A stretch of 64,000 nucleotides of DNA, taken from the NCBI RefSeq assembly GCF_003014755.1, contig NZ_PYAW01000005.1, forward strand, positions 124,001-188,000. Reading direction: 5' to 3'. Made by a program: the position numbers and the translations under genes. Below are positions 28,503 through 38,060 of this stretch, one piece after another. Numbering within the stretch: the first letter of the stretch is position 1; every line of letters starts with the position of its first letter. The notes beneath the pieces were generated by a model, which was not told where the DNA came from, did no database searches, and saw only the letters and a program-made list of their open reading frames with translations. Source of the stretch: Chitinophaga niastensis (lineage in GTDB: Bacteria; Bacteroidota; Bacteroidia; Chitinophagales; Chitinophagaceae).

Positions 28503-29678
28503 ATGTCCTTTCAGAAAAAGATTGCCGGCGCTGCTTTACATGATAAGATCGCCTCACTGGATCATTTGCGCGCACTGGCTATTATCCTTGTTTTTATATT
28601 CCATTACCGCATGTTTAAACACCCTGAATGGGTGGATACTATTGGTCATTTCGGATGGACAGGTGTTGATCTCTTTTTTGTATTGAGTGGATACTTAATT
28701 GCGGGACAGCTGTTCCGGACAATAGCAAAAGGGAAGGCAATAGATCTGAAAACGTTTTTCCTTAAACGTTTTTTTAGAATAATACCTGTATACCTGGTGG
28801 TACTGTCGTTGTATTTTTTTATTCCTGCATTCAGGGAAAGGGAAGCGCTGTCGCCGCTATGGAAATTTTTAACCTTTACGCAGAACTTCGGACTGGATCT
28901 TAGCCATCATGGCACTTTTTCGCATGCCTGGTCTCTTTGTATAGAAGAGCAGTTCTATCTGTTATTGCCATTCCTGGTAACTGGTTTTGTTTATTTTAAG
29001 GCGGGCAAAAAAGGGTTTTATCTGGTAGTATTGTTGTTCCTGGCTGGTTTTGCCATACGGCTGATCAGCTGGAATAAGTGGGTAGTGGATGCCAACGACT
29101 TCGTGATGGCATGGTATCAATGGATTTATTATCCTACGTATTGCAGACTGGATGGCCTGTTGACAGGAGTGTCTGTTGCCGGCCTGTATCAGTTCTTCCC
29201 GCATATTAAAAACATTGTCAGTAAATATGGAAACTGGTGGTTGTTGGCCGGACTGGCACTCCTCACAGTCGCTTACTTTTTATGTGATAATCCTTATTCG
29301 TTTGGTGCCACTATTTTTGGGTTTCCTTTGGTTGCTATTGGGTATGGGGTAGTATTAGCTGCAGTAGTTTGTCCTGGTTGTATCCTGTATAAATTTAGTT
29401 CCCGTATTTCTTCGGGCATTGCCACGTTGTCCTATTCCATCTATCTTTCGCATAAAGGCGTAATACATCTGACTCAGGGGCTGCTTGTAAAATGGGGTAT
29501 TGAAGGAGATAGTATTATCATGTTTTTATTTTGTGCAGGTGCTGTTGTAATGGCTGCTTTACTGCTGCGTTATACTATTGAAAAACCTTTTCTGCGCCTC
29601 AGAGAGAGGATGCTGGACAAGCGTACAACCAGCCATGGAAAAGAATCCGTTGAGATGGTATTAAAAAATACAGCATAA
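28503..29678 (+). CDS. Acyltransferase family 3 membrane protein
   Basis: A 391-residue integral membrane acyltransferase with about 10 helices. The N-terminal catalytic segment reads IASLDHLRALAIILVFIFHYRMF, with the conserved Arg and His, followed by GVDLFFVLSGYLIAGQLFR. WSLCIEEQFYLLLPFL in the middle is the other family signature. These proteins O-acylate sugars of surface polysaccharides, peptidoglycan or lipids. It is a single gene, separate from the acyltransferase at 23555 and of the classical OafA-like type rather than OpgC-like. No glycan cluster lies beside it. Confidence 0.9.
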   Translation: MSFQKKIAGAALHDKIASLDHLRALAIILVFIFHYRMFKHPEWVDTIGHFGWTGVDLFFVLSGYLIAGQLFRTIAKGKAIDLKTFFLKRFFRIIPVYLVVLSLYFFIPAFREREALSPLWKFLTFTQNFGLDLSHHGTFSHAWSLCIEEQFYLLLPFLVTGFVYFKAGKKGFYLVVLLFLAGFAIRLISWNKWVVDANDFVMAWYQWIYYPTYCRLDGLLTGVSVAGLYQFFPHIKNIVSKYGNWWLLAGLALLTVAYFLCDNPYSFGATIFGFPLVAIGYGVVLAAVVCPGCILYKFSSRISSGIATLSYSIYLSHKGVIHLTQGLLVKWGIEGDSIIMFLFCAGAVVMAALLLRYTIEKPFLRLRERMLDKRTTSHGKESVEMVLKNTA

Positions 29679-30041
29679 TAAAGTCGAATGAAAGAAAATG
29701 CTGTATTGATCTTTCATATGGACTAATACAAGCAGGAGAAGCCTTGTTATCCATAAATTGTGGATGGAAAAGCTGAGTTGTCCCGTACTTGTTATTGATG
29801 AAGATTTACCTGTAGCAGATAGAAGAAAGCTGATTATTGAGAAAATAGATACAATCGGGTAATTAAACGTTTTTATTGGATGTTAACAGGCCGGTTGTAT
29901 GGGGCTGACAGAAAATGTGAGCCCTTTCTTACGCTAAACATATTTCATTTATATAAATATATTTTAGCCGTAAGGCCGTATTATCACCTGGATGTAAGAT
30001 AAATTAGCTATTCTTGCACTATAACTCTAAATCCTATTCAT
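29679..30041. other. Intergenic interval with one possible short ORF
   Basis: This 363-base stretch separates the acyltransferase from the DUF4389 gene. A weak inverted repeat (AATACAGCAT at 29667-29676 and ATGCTGTATT at 29698-29707) spans the acyltransferase stop and may act as a terminator. A 32-codon ATG frame at 29764-29862 reads MEKLSCPVLVIDEDLPVADR and on to a TAA; I recognise no family, and the same frame stays open upstream for at least 17 codons, so it could be a gene remnant. The remainder is AT-rich and shows nothing else. Confidence 0.4.
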
Positions 30042-30674
30042 ATGAAGCTTGAAATCAAACACCAGCAACGCTATTCTCGTGGAGAATTGTTATTGCGCTC
30101 TTTCTTAGGTTTTTTTTATATCATGATCCCGCATGGTTTTTGCCTGGCTTTTGTGGGTATCTGGGCATTTATTCTCTGGATTATTACCTTCATCAAAATT
30201 TTGGTTACCGGACAATACCCCAAATCCAATTTTGACTTTTTTATCAAATTCTTTCGCTGGAACCTGCGTGTAAATGCACGTGCACTGAACCTTTCAGACG
30301 GATACCCGGCTTTCGGTCTTGATGCCGCTGATGATAATACGACTTTTGAAATGCCTTATACAGAAAATGTAAGCCGGGGGCATGCAGCACTGGTTTTTTT
30401 CCTGGGATGTTTCCTGCTGATCCCTCAGATATTTTGCCTCTATTTCGTCGCAATCGGGGCTATGTTCGTCATGCTCTTCGCATGGTTTGCAGTACTGTTT
30501 ACCGGTGAATACCCTGCTGGTATGCATGATTACATGGTAAAATATCTCCGGTGGTCGATGCGTCTTAGTACATACCTGCATTTCATGATTCAGTCTTATC
30601 CTCCTTTCAACGGCCGGCCGGATGAAGGTGATGAACAGGACACCATTGATAAGATAGGTCTTACCGCAGCATAA
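30042..30674 (+). CDS. DUF4389 domain membrane protein
   Basis: The 210-residue protein contains an internal duplication. Each half has a membrane hairpin followed by an amphipathic segment: FFKFFRWNLR-like sequence near residues 68-77 and YMVKYLRWSMRL near 167-178, each then running into a tyrosine/proline motif (GYPAF and SYPPF). This is the DUF4389 pattern, an inner-membrane protein family of unknown function. The repeat suggests a two-fold pseudo-symmetric fold. A 21-bp hairpin terminator follows 14 bases after the stop. Confidence 0.87.
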   Translation: MKLEIKHQQRYSRGELLLRSFLGFFYIMIPHGFCLAFVGIWAFILWIITFIKILVTGQYPKSNFDFFIKFFRWNLRVNARALNLSDGYPAFGLDAADDNTTFEMPYTENVSRGHAALVFFLGCFLLIPQIFCLYFVAIGAMFVMLFAWFAVLFTGEYPAGMHDYMVKYLRWSMRLSTYLHFMIQSYPPFNGRPDEGDEQDTIDKIGLTAA

Positions 30675-30688
30675 TAACCAATATTTAT

Positions 30689-30734
30689 AAAATAAAATGG
30701 GACTGACTCTTTTGAGTCAGTCCCATTTTATTTT
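30689..30734. terminator. Bidirectional terminator hairpin
   Basis: AAAATAAAATGGGACTGACTC (the last base is 30709) pairs perfectly with 30714-30734 across a TTTT loop. The 21-bp stem has an A/T-rich base on both sides, so it can work for both the plus-strand DUF4389 gene and the minus-strand gene ending at 30802. Confidence 0.88.
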
Positions 30735-30801
30735 GTAGAAAAGGTCTGCTATGTAGTTTTAATTATTACACTAAAAGTGACCACTTTTTTGTAATACATC
30801 T

Positions 30802-31197
30802 TTAGCTTTTCTCATTGATGAAATTTCCGTCGTTATCAAAAAACAAACGTTTTTTATCGCTGCCTTTATGGATACCAACTTCAATTTTCTGCGCTGTTTT
30901 ATCAGGACGGATAGTTTTTTTAATTTTATCTGAGTCAATTAAATATCCTTTGTAATTAGTAACAATGTAAGTAGATACTTTACGTGGCAAACGGGAGTTT
31001 ACCAGCAACTCTTTTGCTTCTACCAGATTGCCTGCATCATTATAGGTAGCCTGTAAATTGCCGCCGTTTTTACCGGTAATATTTAACACGTATAAGTCAA
31101 TGTCATCCTGACTTACCTGGGAAAGATCATTTTCAGAAACAGCCCAATTGGATTTGTAAGTTTTCAGCGGCATTTTAAGTACCTGCTTTAAAGTCAT
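30802..31197 (-). CDS. Hypothetical protein (PepSY-like beta-sheet protein)
   Basis: The 131-residue protein has no signal peptide from the ATG at 31195-31197 and no recognised domain. Its alternating strands and turns (NLQATYNDAGNLVEAKE, then LFFDNDGNFINE at the end) resemble PepSY-like or BLIP-like periplasmic proteins of Bacteroidota, which normally do have a leader. The missing leader and the position of its 5' end just 17 bases from a decapitated HAD gene suggest that a rearrangement may have clipped the N-terminus here. Function is unknown. Confidence 0.6.
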   Translation of the reverse strand: MTLKQVLKMPLKTYKSNWAVSENDLSQVSQDDIDLYVLNITGKNGGNLQATYNDAGNLVEAKELLVNSRLPRKVSTYIVTNYKGYLIDSDKIKKTIRPDKTAQKIEVGIHKGSDKKRLFFDNDGNFINEKS

Positions 31198-31214
31198 ATG
31201 GGGAAACGCTTTCT

Positions 31215-31709
31215 TTGATTTACCAGCCGCAGTTAGAGCTACTGGAATATTTACGGGCCAATGGCTTCAAAACATTTATATGCTCCGGCGGAACAGTAGA
31301 ATTAATGCGGGTCATCTCACAAAAATATTATGGTATTCCTCCCGAACAGGTAATAGGGACTGAATTTAAGTATAAGTATGTAGATAGTACAGGTATTAAT
31401 GATATCATGCGACTGAGCGGACTAAGAACATTTAACGATAAGCAGGAGAAACCTGTAAATATCCAATACCACATCGGTAAGCGGCCCATATTAGCATGTG
31501 GTAATGAAGGAGGGGCGGGAGATGTATACATGTTGCGTTTTTCGCAGGGCAACAAATATCCTTCCTTACAGTTGATCGTTAATCACGATGATAGCGCACG
31601 TGAATTTTATTATCAGGAAACAGATAACCGTTCTCTTGGTTTAGCCCGTAAATATAACTGGACAATCATCAGTATGAAGGATGACTGGAAAACAGTATTT
31701 GTGAAGTGA
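31215..31709 (+). pseudogene. 5'-truncated HAD-family phosphatase remnant
   Basis: The 164-codon frame matches the C-terminal half of secreted Bacteroidota haloacid-dehalogenase-like hydrolases (normally roughly 300 residues or more): YQPQLELLEYLRANGFKTFICSGG, then GIPPEQVIG, IGKRPILACGNEGG, and WTIISMKDDWKTVF at the end. The N-terminal half with the nucleophile motif (FDNDGT in relatives) and the signal peptide is absent, and no ATG begins the frame; the first possible start is a TTG at 31215. The acid Asp expected in the GNSDGD motif is changed as well (GNEGGAGD). I read it as a dead gene. The break lies at about 31200-31215, against the start of the opposing gene. Confidence 0.8.
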
Positions 31710-31781
31710 GTGATTGTTTTTTCAGGTGATGGTTGATACTAATAAACGGGTATCCATTTTTCAAGTGCTGCTTGTTTCCGG

Positions 31782-32075
31782 CTATTCATTGTAAGTTTTA
31801 TCTTTCCAATACCACCAGTTTAGTTTTTCTTTTTCATGATGTTGTGCCGATGCAAAATATACAGCACAACGAAAGGTATATAACATGCAGATATCATGTT
31901 TCACGCCTGTAATAGTATTCAGTCTGTCATAGAGGATAGCAGGGTTTTGCCCTTTCAGATCCGGAATACTTCTGATTCCGATGTTCCAGAGATCAATAGC
32001 ACAGGCTTTCCCTATACCTGGAATAATTTGGAGTTGTTTTAAAACAGTCTGTTTATCGGCGGTATTTTTATCCAT
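31782..32075 (-). CDS. Cdd1-like helix-hairpin-helix protein
   Basis: This 97-residue protein contains a helix-hairpin-helix (LQIIPGIGKACAIDLWNIGI at residues 15-34) followed by SIPDLKGQNP and a C-terminal WWYWKD. That is the pattern of the Cdd1 or pathogenicity-locus family (PF11731), small proteins presumed to bind DNA non-specifically. The name comes from a linked locus in Clostridioides and says little about function. It stands alone, convergent with the HAD remnant. Confidence 0.85.
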   Translation of the reverse strand: MDKNTADKQTVLKQLQIIPGIGKACAIDLWNIGIRSIPDLKGQNPAILYDRLNTITGVKHDICMLYTFRCAVYFASAQHHEKEKLNWWYWKDKTYNE

Positions 32076-32354
32076 CAGATAAATGTTTATTTTTTAAAAA
32101 AGTTTAAAGCCTGCTGATATAAGGTTGCCACAGGGGCAGGTTGCATCACTTTCATTATTTAGCGCATTTTACTAAAATTTAATCACTTATTTCCCTAGAT
32201 TTGTTTTTTATAACATTTCTATATCAACCAAATAAATGCCTTTGTATTCAGCATATGTGAACAATGCTTTATCAGATTCCTTCTAATCAAACGGTATTGA
32301 ATCCGAATATGGCGCAGAACCCTCTGGCAATAGAAAAATTTAAAACAGTACGCA

Positions 32355-33776
32355 ATGATGATTAAAAAGATGACTGCGCTGGCTCTGCTGGGAACGATGT
32401 TGGCTACTACACACATAATTGCACAGCAACGTCCTAACATTGTCTTTATCCTGGCGGATGACCTGGGATATGGCGACCTTGGCGTATACGGACAAACAAA
32501 GATCAAGACGCCTAATATTGATCGCCTTGCAAGGGAGGGGATGGTATTTACACAGTTCTATGCAGGAACATCCGTATGTGCGCCATCCCGCTCATCGCTG
32601 CTTACCGGGCAGCATACAGGCCATACTTTTGTACGCGGCAATAAGGAGATAGCGCCGGAGGGGCAGGAACCCCTGGCCGATACGGTACAGAGTTATGCCA
32701 CTTTGTTGAAACAGGCCGGTTATGCTACCGGTGCCTTCGGCAAATGGGGACTGGGTATGGTTGGCACTTCCGGCGCACCGGATAAAAAAGGCTTTACTAC
32801 TTTCTTCGGGTATAACTGCCAGCGGCAGTCGCACCGTTATTATCCCACGCATCTGTGGAATAATAACGAAAAAGTAGAGTTAACGGGAAACGACCTCACA
32901 CAGAAAAAAGTATATGCGCCTGACCTCATCCAGATAATGGCGCTGGCATTTATCATGGATCATAAAGACAAACCATTCTTCCTCTTTATTCCTACTACAC
33001 TGCCACACGCAGAACTCCAGGGACCTGACGATGAATATTACAAAATGTATGAGCACAGCTTTGAAGAACATGCCTACAAAGGCAATGATTACGGCCCCGG
33101 TGCAAAAGTAGCCGGCTATGCTTCCGTAGAAAAGCCGCGGGCCACCTATGCTGCCATGGTGAGCCGCATGGATGCTTATGTGGGGCAGGTGCTGGACAGG
33201 CTGGATGCATTAGGGCTCACAGACAACACCATTGTGATTTTCGCAAGCGATAACGGTGCACATCAGGAAGGGGGAGCAGATCCTCTATTCTTCAATAGCA
33301 CCGGTGGTCTTCGGGGTTATAAGCGTGACCTGTATGAAGGCGGTATTAAAACACCCTTCATCGTAAAATGGCCAGGCAAAGTGAAGGCGGGTAGCAAGAG
33401 TGATTTTGTTGGCGCTTTCTGGGACCTGATGCCCACCTTTACAGAAATAGGTGGTGCTCCCAAGCCACGCTATACTGACGGTATTTCAATAGTGCCAACA
33501 TTGCTGGGAAAGAAAAAACAGGCCACACATCCGTACCTGTACTGGGAGTTCCATGAAGATGGCGGCCGGCAGGCAGTACGCATGGGCAAATGGAAAGGCA
33601 TCAGGCAAAATGTAATGAAGGATCACAATGCACCATTAGAGTTATATGATCTTAGCAAAGACCCCGCAGAACAACATAATATCGCAGCAACAAATGCCGG
33701 GATAGTTAAGAAGATGAGTGCTTATATGAAAGAAGCACATGTAGAAAGTGACGTGTTTCCTTTAACGGGGAAATAA
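32355..33776 (+). CDS. Sulfatase (arylsulfatase family, type I)
   Basis: The 473-residue enzyme has a signal peptide (about 1-23, ending IIAQ), the first metal motif FILADDLGYGDLG (Asp residues near 35-36) and the sulfatase signature Cys75-Ala-Pro-Ser-Arg79, in which Cys75 is converted to formylglycine. VIFASDNGAHQ near residue 295 provides the second metal Asp-Asn pair. It hydrolyses sulfate esters in the periplasm, on a sulfated glycan or a small ester. No maturase is encoded in the window. Upstream there is a TAGATTTG box (32196-32203) resembling a -7 element, about 150 bases before the start. A terminator follows at 33799. Confidence 0.93.
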   Translation: MMIKKMTALALLGTMLATTHIIAQQRPNIVFILADDLGYGDLGVYGQTKIKTPNIDRLAREGMVFTQFYAGTSVCAPSRSSLLTGQHTGHTFVRGNKEIAPEGQEPLADTVQSYATLLKQAGYATGAFGKWGLGMVGTSGAPDKKGFTTFFGYNCQRQSHRYYPTHLWNNNEKVELTGNDLTQKKVYAPDLIQIMALAFIMDHKDKPFFLFIPTTLPHAELQGPDDEYYKMYEHSFEEHAYKGNDYGPGAKVAGYASVEKPRATYAAMVSRMDAYVGQVLDRLDALGLTDNTIVIFASDNGAHQEGGADPLFFNSTGGLRGYKRDLYEGGIKTPFIVKWPGKVKAGSKSDFVGAFWDLMPTFTEIGGAPKPRYTDGISIVPTLLGKKKQATHPYLYWEFHEDGGRQAVRMGKWKGIRQNVMKDHNAPLELYDLSKDPAEQHNIAATNAGIVKKMSAYMKEAHVESDVFPLTGK

Positions 33777-33798
33777 TGTGATAGCAGATAATATTTTT

Positions 33799-33838
33799 AA
33801 AATGATCCCGGTTGCTGTAAAGTGGCCGGGATCATTTT
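33799..33838 (+). terminator. Rho-independent terminator after the sulfatase gene
   Basis: AAAATGATCCCGG at 33799-33811 pairs perfectly with CCGGGATCATTTT at 33826-33838 across a 14-base loop and runs into ATTTTCC. The stem is 13 bp. It begins 22 bases after the sulfatase stop. Confidence 0.85.
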
Positions 33839-34066
33839 ATTTTCCAGAAAAGTTCAACAGTTGGTAGCGATAATTAGCTCTATACTGCATCTCCGTCGCA
33901 GTTTCCTCAAACCCGGTTTTTTTCTTTATAAAATAAATATGTATCTTAATATTAGTATTTTGATGAATTATGCAATCGATTGAATAACCTATAAGTTCCC
34001 ATAACATACACGTAGCATTTAAAAACCCTTTTCCTCAACAACTATCACCCTAAAACCCAAACCTGT

Positions 34067-36274
34067 ATGATGTATCGTTATTCATTACTGCTTGTTTACC
34101 TGTTGAGCATTACCGGCTTATTGGTACAGGCGCAAAACAAACCTTTCCCCCAGGCGATCAGTTATCCTAACTGTATTAAGCCTAACAATGTTACACAATC
34201 GGCTATGAATGCCAGTGTAGCCAGTTATTACGACTACTGGAAATCCCGGTACCTGAAAAATAACCTGGCATCTTTACCCGGAGGCTATTATGTAAAAGGC
34301 GATATCACCGGTAGCGCGGATGGTTATAAGCCGCTTGGTTCCTCGGAAGGGCATGGCTATGGTATGGTGATCACTGCACTGATGGCTGGTCATGATCCCA
34401 ATGCACAAACTATTTTTGATGGCTTGTACAAAACATTCCGTGCTTACCACAGTTCGGTAAACAGTAACCTGATGGGCTGGGTGGTAGCCGATGCCAAAGG
34501 TGCGCAGGGCCATTTTGATTCAGCTACCGACGGTGATATGGACATCGCCTACTCACTTATTCTGGCGCACTACCAATGGGGTTCTTCCGGTAACATTAAT
34601 TATCTCAGCGAAGCTAAAAAGATGATTACAAGTGGTCTTAAAGCCGCCTACGTTACCAGCAGCAATCGCCTTAACCTGGGCGACTGGGACACCAAAACGG
34701 CGCTCAATACGCGGCCTTCCGACTGGATGATGGATCATATGCGGGCTTTCTACCAGGAAACAAATGATGCTACCTGGAACAACGTTATCAATAGCCTGTA
34801 TACGGTGTATGCACAGTTCAGCACTGCCTATTCTCCTGCTACCGGCCTGATCTCCGATTTTGTAGTGAAAAATCCACCGGAACCGGCGCCTAAAAATTTC
34901 CTGAATGAATATCCGCCAACAGATGAATATAATTATAACGCCTGCCGTGTACCTTTGCGGATCGTGATGGATTATGCCATGTATGGCAACGCCAACGCAT
35001 ATAACATCTCCAACAAACTGGTGAACTGGATCAAAACAAAAACAGGCGGAGATCCTTCCCAAATAAAAGATGGTTATAAACTCAACGGTACAGTGAGCGG
35101 TACTGACCCTGAAGGCGTATTTGTAGCACCTTTCGTAGCAGCATCCGTTATCAGCAGCAACAACCAGGCATTTCTCAACAGCGGCTGGAATTTTCTTAAA
35201 ACAGCCAAGACAGGCTATTTCAGTGACTCTTACAGCCTCTTATGCCAGCTGTTTATTTCTGGTAACTGGTGGATACCCGGCAACAGCGGGCCTGCTAACA
35301 TACCGCCGGTAGTTAGTATTACCGCTCCGGTAAACAATGCCACCTTCCCTGCACCCGCCAGCATCACCATTACTGCCAATGCAACGGACAGCGACGGCAC
35401 CATCAGTAAAGTGGAATTCTTCAACGGCACCGGCAAGCTGGGAGAAGCCACCAGCAGTCCTTACACGTATACCTGGAGCAACGTAGCAGCAGGTACCTGG
35501 TCCATTACTGCCAGGGCAACAGACAATAGCAACGGCGCCACTACTTCTTCGGTGGTGAATGTAACCGTTACAGCAACTGCTGGCTGTGATCCGGCAAAAG
35601 CAAGTAGTGATGATGGCAACATCGCAGCTAATGCCATCGATAATGACCTCAATACGCGCTGGTCTGCCACCGGCGACGGACAGTGGATACAATTCTGTTT
35701 GGGTACCGCGCAATCAGTAACAGGCGTAGACATCGCCTTCTATAAAGGGGATACCCGCAAGGCTGCTTTCGACATACTCACCGGCAACGATGGGGTTAAC
35801 TGGACCACCACCGCTTCCGGTTTGCATAGCAGCGGCACCTCCCTGGCTTTTGAATCATTTAACTTTACTGCAGTAACGGCAAAGTATATACGAATAGTAG
35901 GGCACGGCAATAACGTAAACGCCTGGAACAGTTATGCAGAAGTGAAGATAAAAACTGCGGTTGCAAAATTTGCAACGGCTGCTTTCACAGCAGTAAATGA
36001 TGCCCCACCAAAAGAAAGCCAGCTTCAGGTAGATGCGTTTCCTAATCCGTTTAGTGGTAACGTAACTATCACCTGGCAAATCAAAAAAGCCGGGCTAACA
36101 AACCTGACTGTATTTAATGTAGCCGGTCAGCCCGTAGCAATATTGGCTAACGGTTTCCTCCCGGCCGGCACACAAAAAGTAATATTTAATGGTGAAAAAC
36201 ATCCGTCAGGCATCTATATCATCAAATTGGTACAGCAAGGATCAGTGATTACAAAGCGGATCGTGCGTGAATAA
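34067..36274 (+). CDS. Glycoside hydrolase family 8, multi-domain, type IX secreted
   Basis: The 735-residue protein has a signal peptide (about 1-23) and a GH8 (alpha/alpha)6 barrel (about 30-400). SEGHGYGM places the proton donor at Glu94, and TDGDMD at 154-159 supplies conserved acids. Then come an Ig-like (Big_7) domain (about 405-500, with ITAPVNNATFPAPASITI), an F5/8 type C discoidin domain (about 505-630), and a T9SS C-terminal sorting domain (about 655-735, FPNPFSGNVTI and GIYIIKL). GH8 contains chitosanases, cellulases and xylanases; the pattern here is compatible with chitosanase/endoglucanase activity but not decisive. It is probably released outside the cell. It follows the sulfatase but is separated from it by a terminator. 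Confidence 0.92.
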   Translation: MMYRYSLLLVYLLSITGLLVQAQNKPFPQAISYPNCIKPNNVTQSAMNASVASYYDYWKSRYLKNNLASLPGGYYVKGDITGSADGYKPLGSSEGHGYGMVITALMAGHDPNAQTIFDGLYKTFRAYHSSVNSNLMGWVVADAKGAQGHFDSATDGDMDIAYSLILAHYQWGSSGNINYLSEAKKMITSGLKAAYVTSSNRLNLGDWDTKTALNTRPSDWMMDHMRAFYQETNDATWNNVINSLYTVYAQFSTAYSPATGLISDFVVKNPPEPAPKNFLNEYPPTDEYNYNACRVPLRIVMDYAMYGNANAYNISNKLVNWIKTKTGGDPSQIKDGYKLNGTVSGTDPEGVFVAPFVAASVISSNNQAFLNSGWNFLKTAKTGYFSDSYSLLCQLFISGNWWIPGNSGPANIPPVVSITAPVNNATFPAPASITITANATDSDGTISKVEFFNGTGKLGEATSSPYTYTWSNVAAGTWSITARATDNSNGATTSSVVNVTVTATAGCDPAKASSDDGNIAANAIDNDLNTRWSATGDGQWIQFCLGTAQSVTGVDIAFYKGDTRKAAFDILTGNDGVNWTTTASGLHSSGTSLAFESFNFTAVTAKYIRIVGHGNNVNAWNSYAEVKIKTAVAKFATAAFTAVNDAPPKESQLQVDAFPNPFSGNVTITWQIKKAGLTNLTVFNVAGQPVAILANGFLPAGTQKVIFNGEKHPSGIYIIKLVQQGSVITKRIVRE

Positions 36275-36294
36275 ATATAGCAGGTAAAAGAAAG

Positions 36295-36334
36295 CGAAAT
36301 GAAGATTTTCTGCTGAAAGAAAATCTTCATTTCG
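36295..36334 (+). terminator. Hairpin after the GH8 gene
   Basis: CGAAATGAAGATTTTCT (36295-36311) pairs perfectly with AGAAAATCTTCATTTCG (36318-36334) across a six-base loop, followed by TTTGTT. A 17-bp stem 20 bases after the GH8 stop is a convincing terminator. Confidence 0.85.
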
Positions 36335-36421
36335 TTTGTTATAAAGTGGCCCCCGGAAAATGAACTACAATTCATTATCTTTATAGCAGTACTCATCTCA
36401 GGTATTCAACCATTTCCCAAT

Positions 36422-37003
36422 ATGACCGGTAACATCAACATTTTTGTTTGGAGCACTATCATTTGTTGGACCTTATTTGCAGCTTGCTGGCTCCTGCTGC
36501 GTAACGAGACAAAAGAGAATGTCAGTACAAGAACATTCCGTCAGCGTAATATGGGCTTTCTCGGTTATCTTATTATCTTTTCGCTGCTTTATTTGCCTTT
36601 CTTTGTCACCAATCGTTTCGTGTTCCGTATCATTCCGCCTTACGCGGCCCTGCAATCAGTGGGCGCGTTACTTTGTGCTGCCGGTGTAGGTATCTGTATC
36701 TGGTCGCGCATTGTTTTGGGGTGGAACTGGAGTGGGGGCGTAACGGCAAAAAAAGACCATGAACTGGTTATTAAAGGCCCTTACAGATTAGTCAGACATC
36801 CCATTTATACAGGATTTATCTGCGCGGTGGCAGGTACCTGCCTGGTGACGGGCAGCTTACCCGGTATCGTGATAAGCTGCGTGTATACATTAGGGTTATG
36901 TATGAAGATCAGTGATGAGGAAATATTATTAAGCAATGTTTTCCCGGATAGCTATGCAACTTACCAACAGCATACGCGTAAGCTGATCCCATTTATATGG
37001 TAG
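36422..37003 (+). CDS. Isoprenylcysteine carboxyl methyltransferase (ICMT) family protein
   Basis: This 193-residue membrane protein has about five helices. The C-terminal signature is KGPYRLVRHPIYTGFIC (about 118-134), the SAM-binding region of the ICMT/phospholipid methyltransferase fold; EILLSNVFPDSYATYQQHTRKLIPFIW closes the domain as in relatives. Bacteria lack prenylated proteins of the eukaryotic type, so the acceptor is likely a lipid or an unknown small molecule. It is a single gene with no clear partner. Confidence 0.88.
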   Translation: MTGNINIFVWSTIICWTLFAACWLLLRNETKENVSTRTFRQRNMGFLGYLIIFSLLYLPFFVTNRFVFRIIPPYAALQSVGALLCAAGVGICIWSRIVLGWNWSGGVTAKKDHELVIKGPYRLVRHPIYTGFICAVAGTCLVTGSLPGIVISCVYTLGLCMKISDEEILLSNVFPDSYATYQQHTRKLIPFIW

Positions 37004-37181
37004 CTATAAATAATCATCGGGGATCATTCTTTCCAATACCTTTGATCATTTTTATAGGAGGCAGGTATTTTTGCGGACCCCCATTTCCATGATCAGGATC
37101 CGGTAAAATTATTTGTTGTGCTATGATAACTTTTAAGTTAAAAATGACTATTATTTTTGTGTGTATAAAAACCACAGGATA

Positions 37182-37853
37182 ATGACGATCAAAGCACAAT
37201 TAATAGAAGCGGAAGAAAAGGCGCTGCTGTTATTTAATACAATTGAAGCCCGCGGATTAATAACAGCAGGTAAATCTGAAAAGCAACTGAATACAGAAAT
37301 TTTCAACCTGGCTAAGGAGCTGTATGGCATTGAAAAGTACTGGCATAAAAGGATTGTCAGAACAGGCCCTAACACACTACATCCCTACAATGAAAATCCA
37401 CCTGACCTGATCATCCGGGAAGATGATATTCTTTTCATCGATTTCGGACCTGTTTTTGAAGACTGGGAAGCCGATTTTGGCAGAACATACGTAATAGGGA
37501 ATGATCCACTAAAACATAAACTAAAAAACGATATCGAATCCGCGTGGCAGGAAACCAAAGACTGGTTCGGAAAACAGGAACAGCTTACCGGTGCTCAATT
37601 GTATCATTATACCGTGGAGTTAGCCCGTCAGTATGGCTGGACTTTTGGCGGAGAAATTGCCGGTCATATTATCGGGCAATTCCCTCATGAAAGGTTAGTG
37701 CCAGGTACACAGGACCTATATGTACATCCTGACAATCACCAGGACATGTTCACAACAGATAAAAATGGTCAGCCGAGAGAGTGGATTCTGGAAATCCATT
37801 TTATAGATGCAGAGAAACAAATAGGTGGCTTCTTTGAGCAGTTGTTGACATGA
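37182..37853 (+). CDS. M24 family metallopeptidase (Xaa-Pro-type)
   Basis: The start is taken at the ATG at 37182, giving 223 residues; a GTG 21 bases upstream adds a poorly conserved extension. The pita-bread fold motifs are visible: IDFGP and DWEADFGRTYVIG supply the two Asp ligands, GEIAGHIIGQFPHE the His, and EIHFID a Glu ligand. The fold is that of aminopeptidase P and methionine aminopeptidase, but this is a short, catalytic-domain-only version without the N-terminal domain of prolidases. It is cytoplasmic. Some M24 proteins have lost peptidase function; here all usual ligands seem present except that I could not place the last Glu with certainty. Confidence 0.86.
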   Translation: MTIKAQLIEAEEKALLLFNTIEARGLITAGKSEKQLNTEIFNLAKELYGIEKYWHKRIVRTGPNTLHPYNENPPDLIIREDDILFIDFGPVFEDWEADFGRTYVIGNDPLKHKLKNDIESAWQETKDWFGKQEQLTGAQLYHYTVELARQYGWTFGGEIAGHIIGQFPHERLVPGTQDLYVHPDNHQDMFTTDKNGQPREWILEIHFIDAEKQIGGFFEQLLT

Positions 37854-38060
37854 GGAAGCAGATAAACGGATTATTTAATAAACAGGTAGCCGGATATCAG
37901 TAAAACGAAATCGGTCATCTACTGTATCGAAATCGAACAATTTAAACGTAATTATAATATGTAAACATGTAATTATTAATTATTTATCTTCTGGTATTAT
38001 TTTTAAGAGATATATTTCGACAAGAAGAAACAGTTGTAAATAACTGATAAAAATAGATGC

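Noticed and set aside
29764-29862. 32-codon ORF
   Set aside because: It has no recognisable family and no neighbour support; it is recorded only within the intergenic note.
34553-35062. 169-residue minus-strand frame inside the GH8 gene
   Set aside because: It is an antisense shadow of the GH8 barrel and carries no domain.
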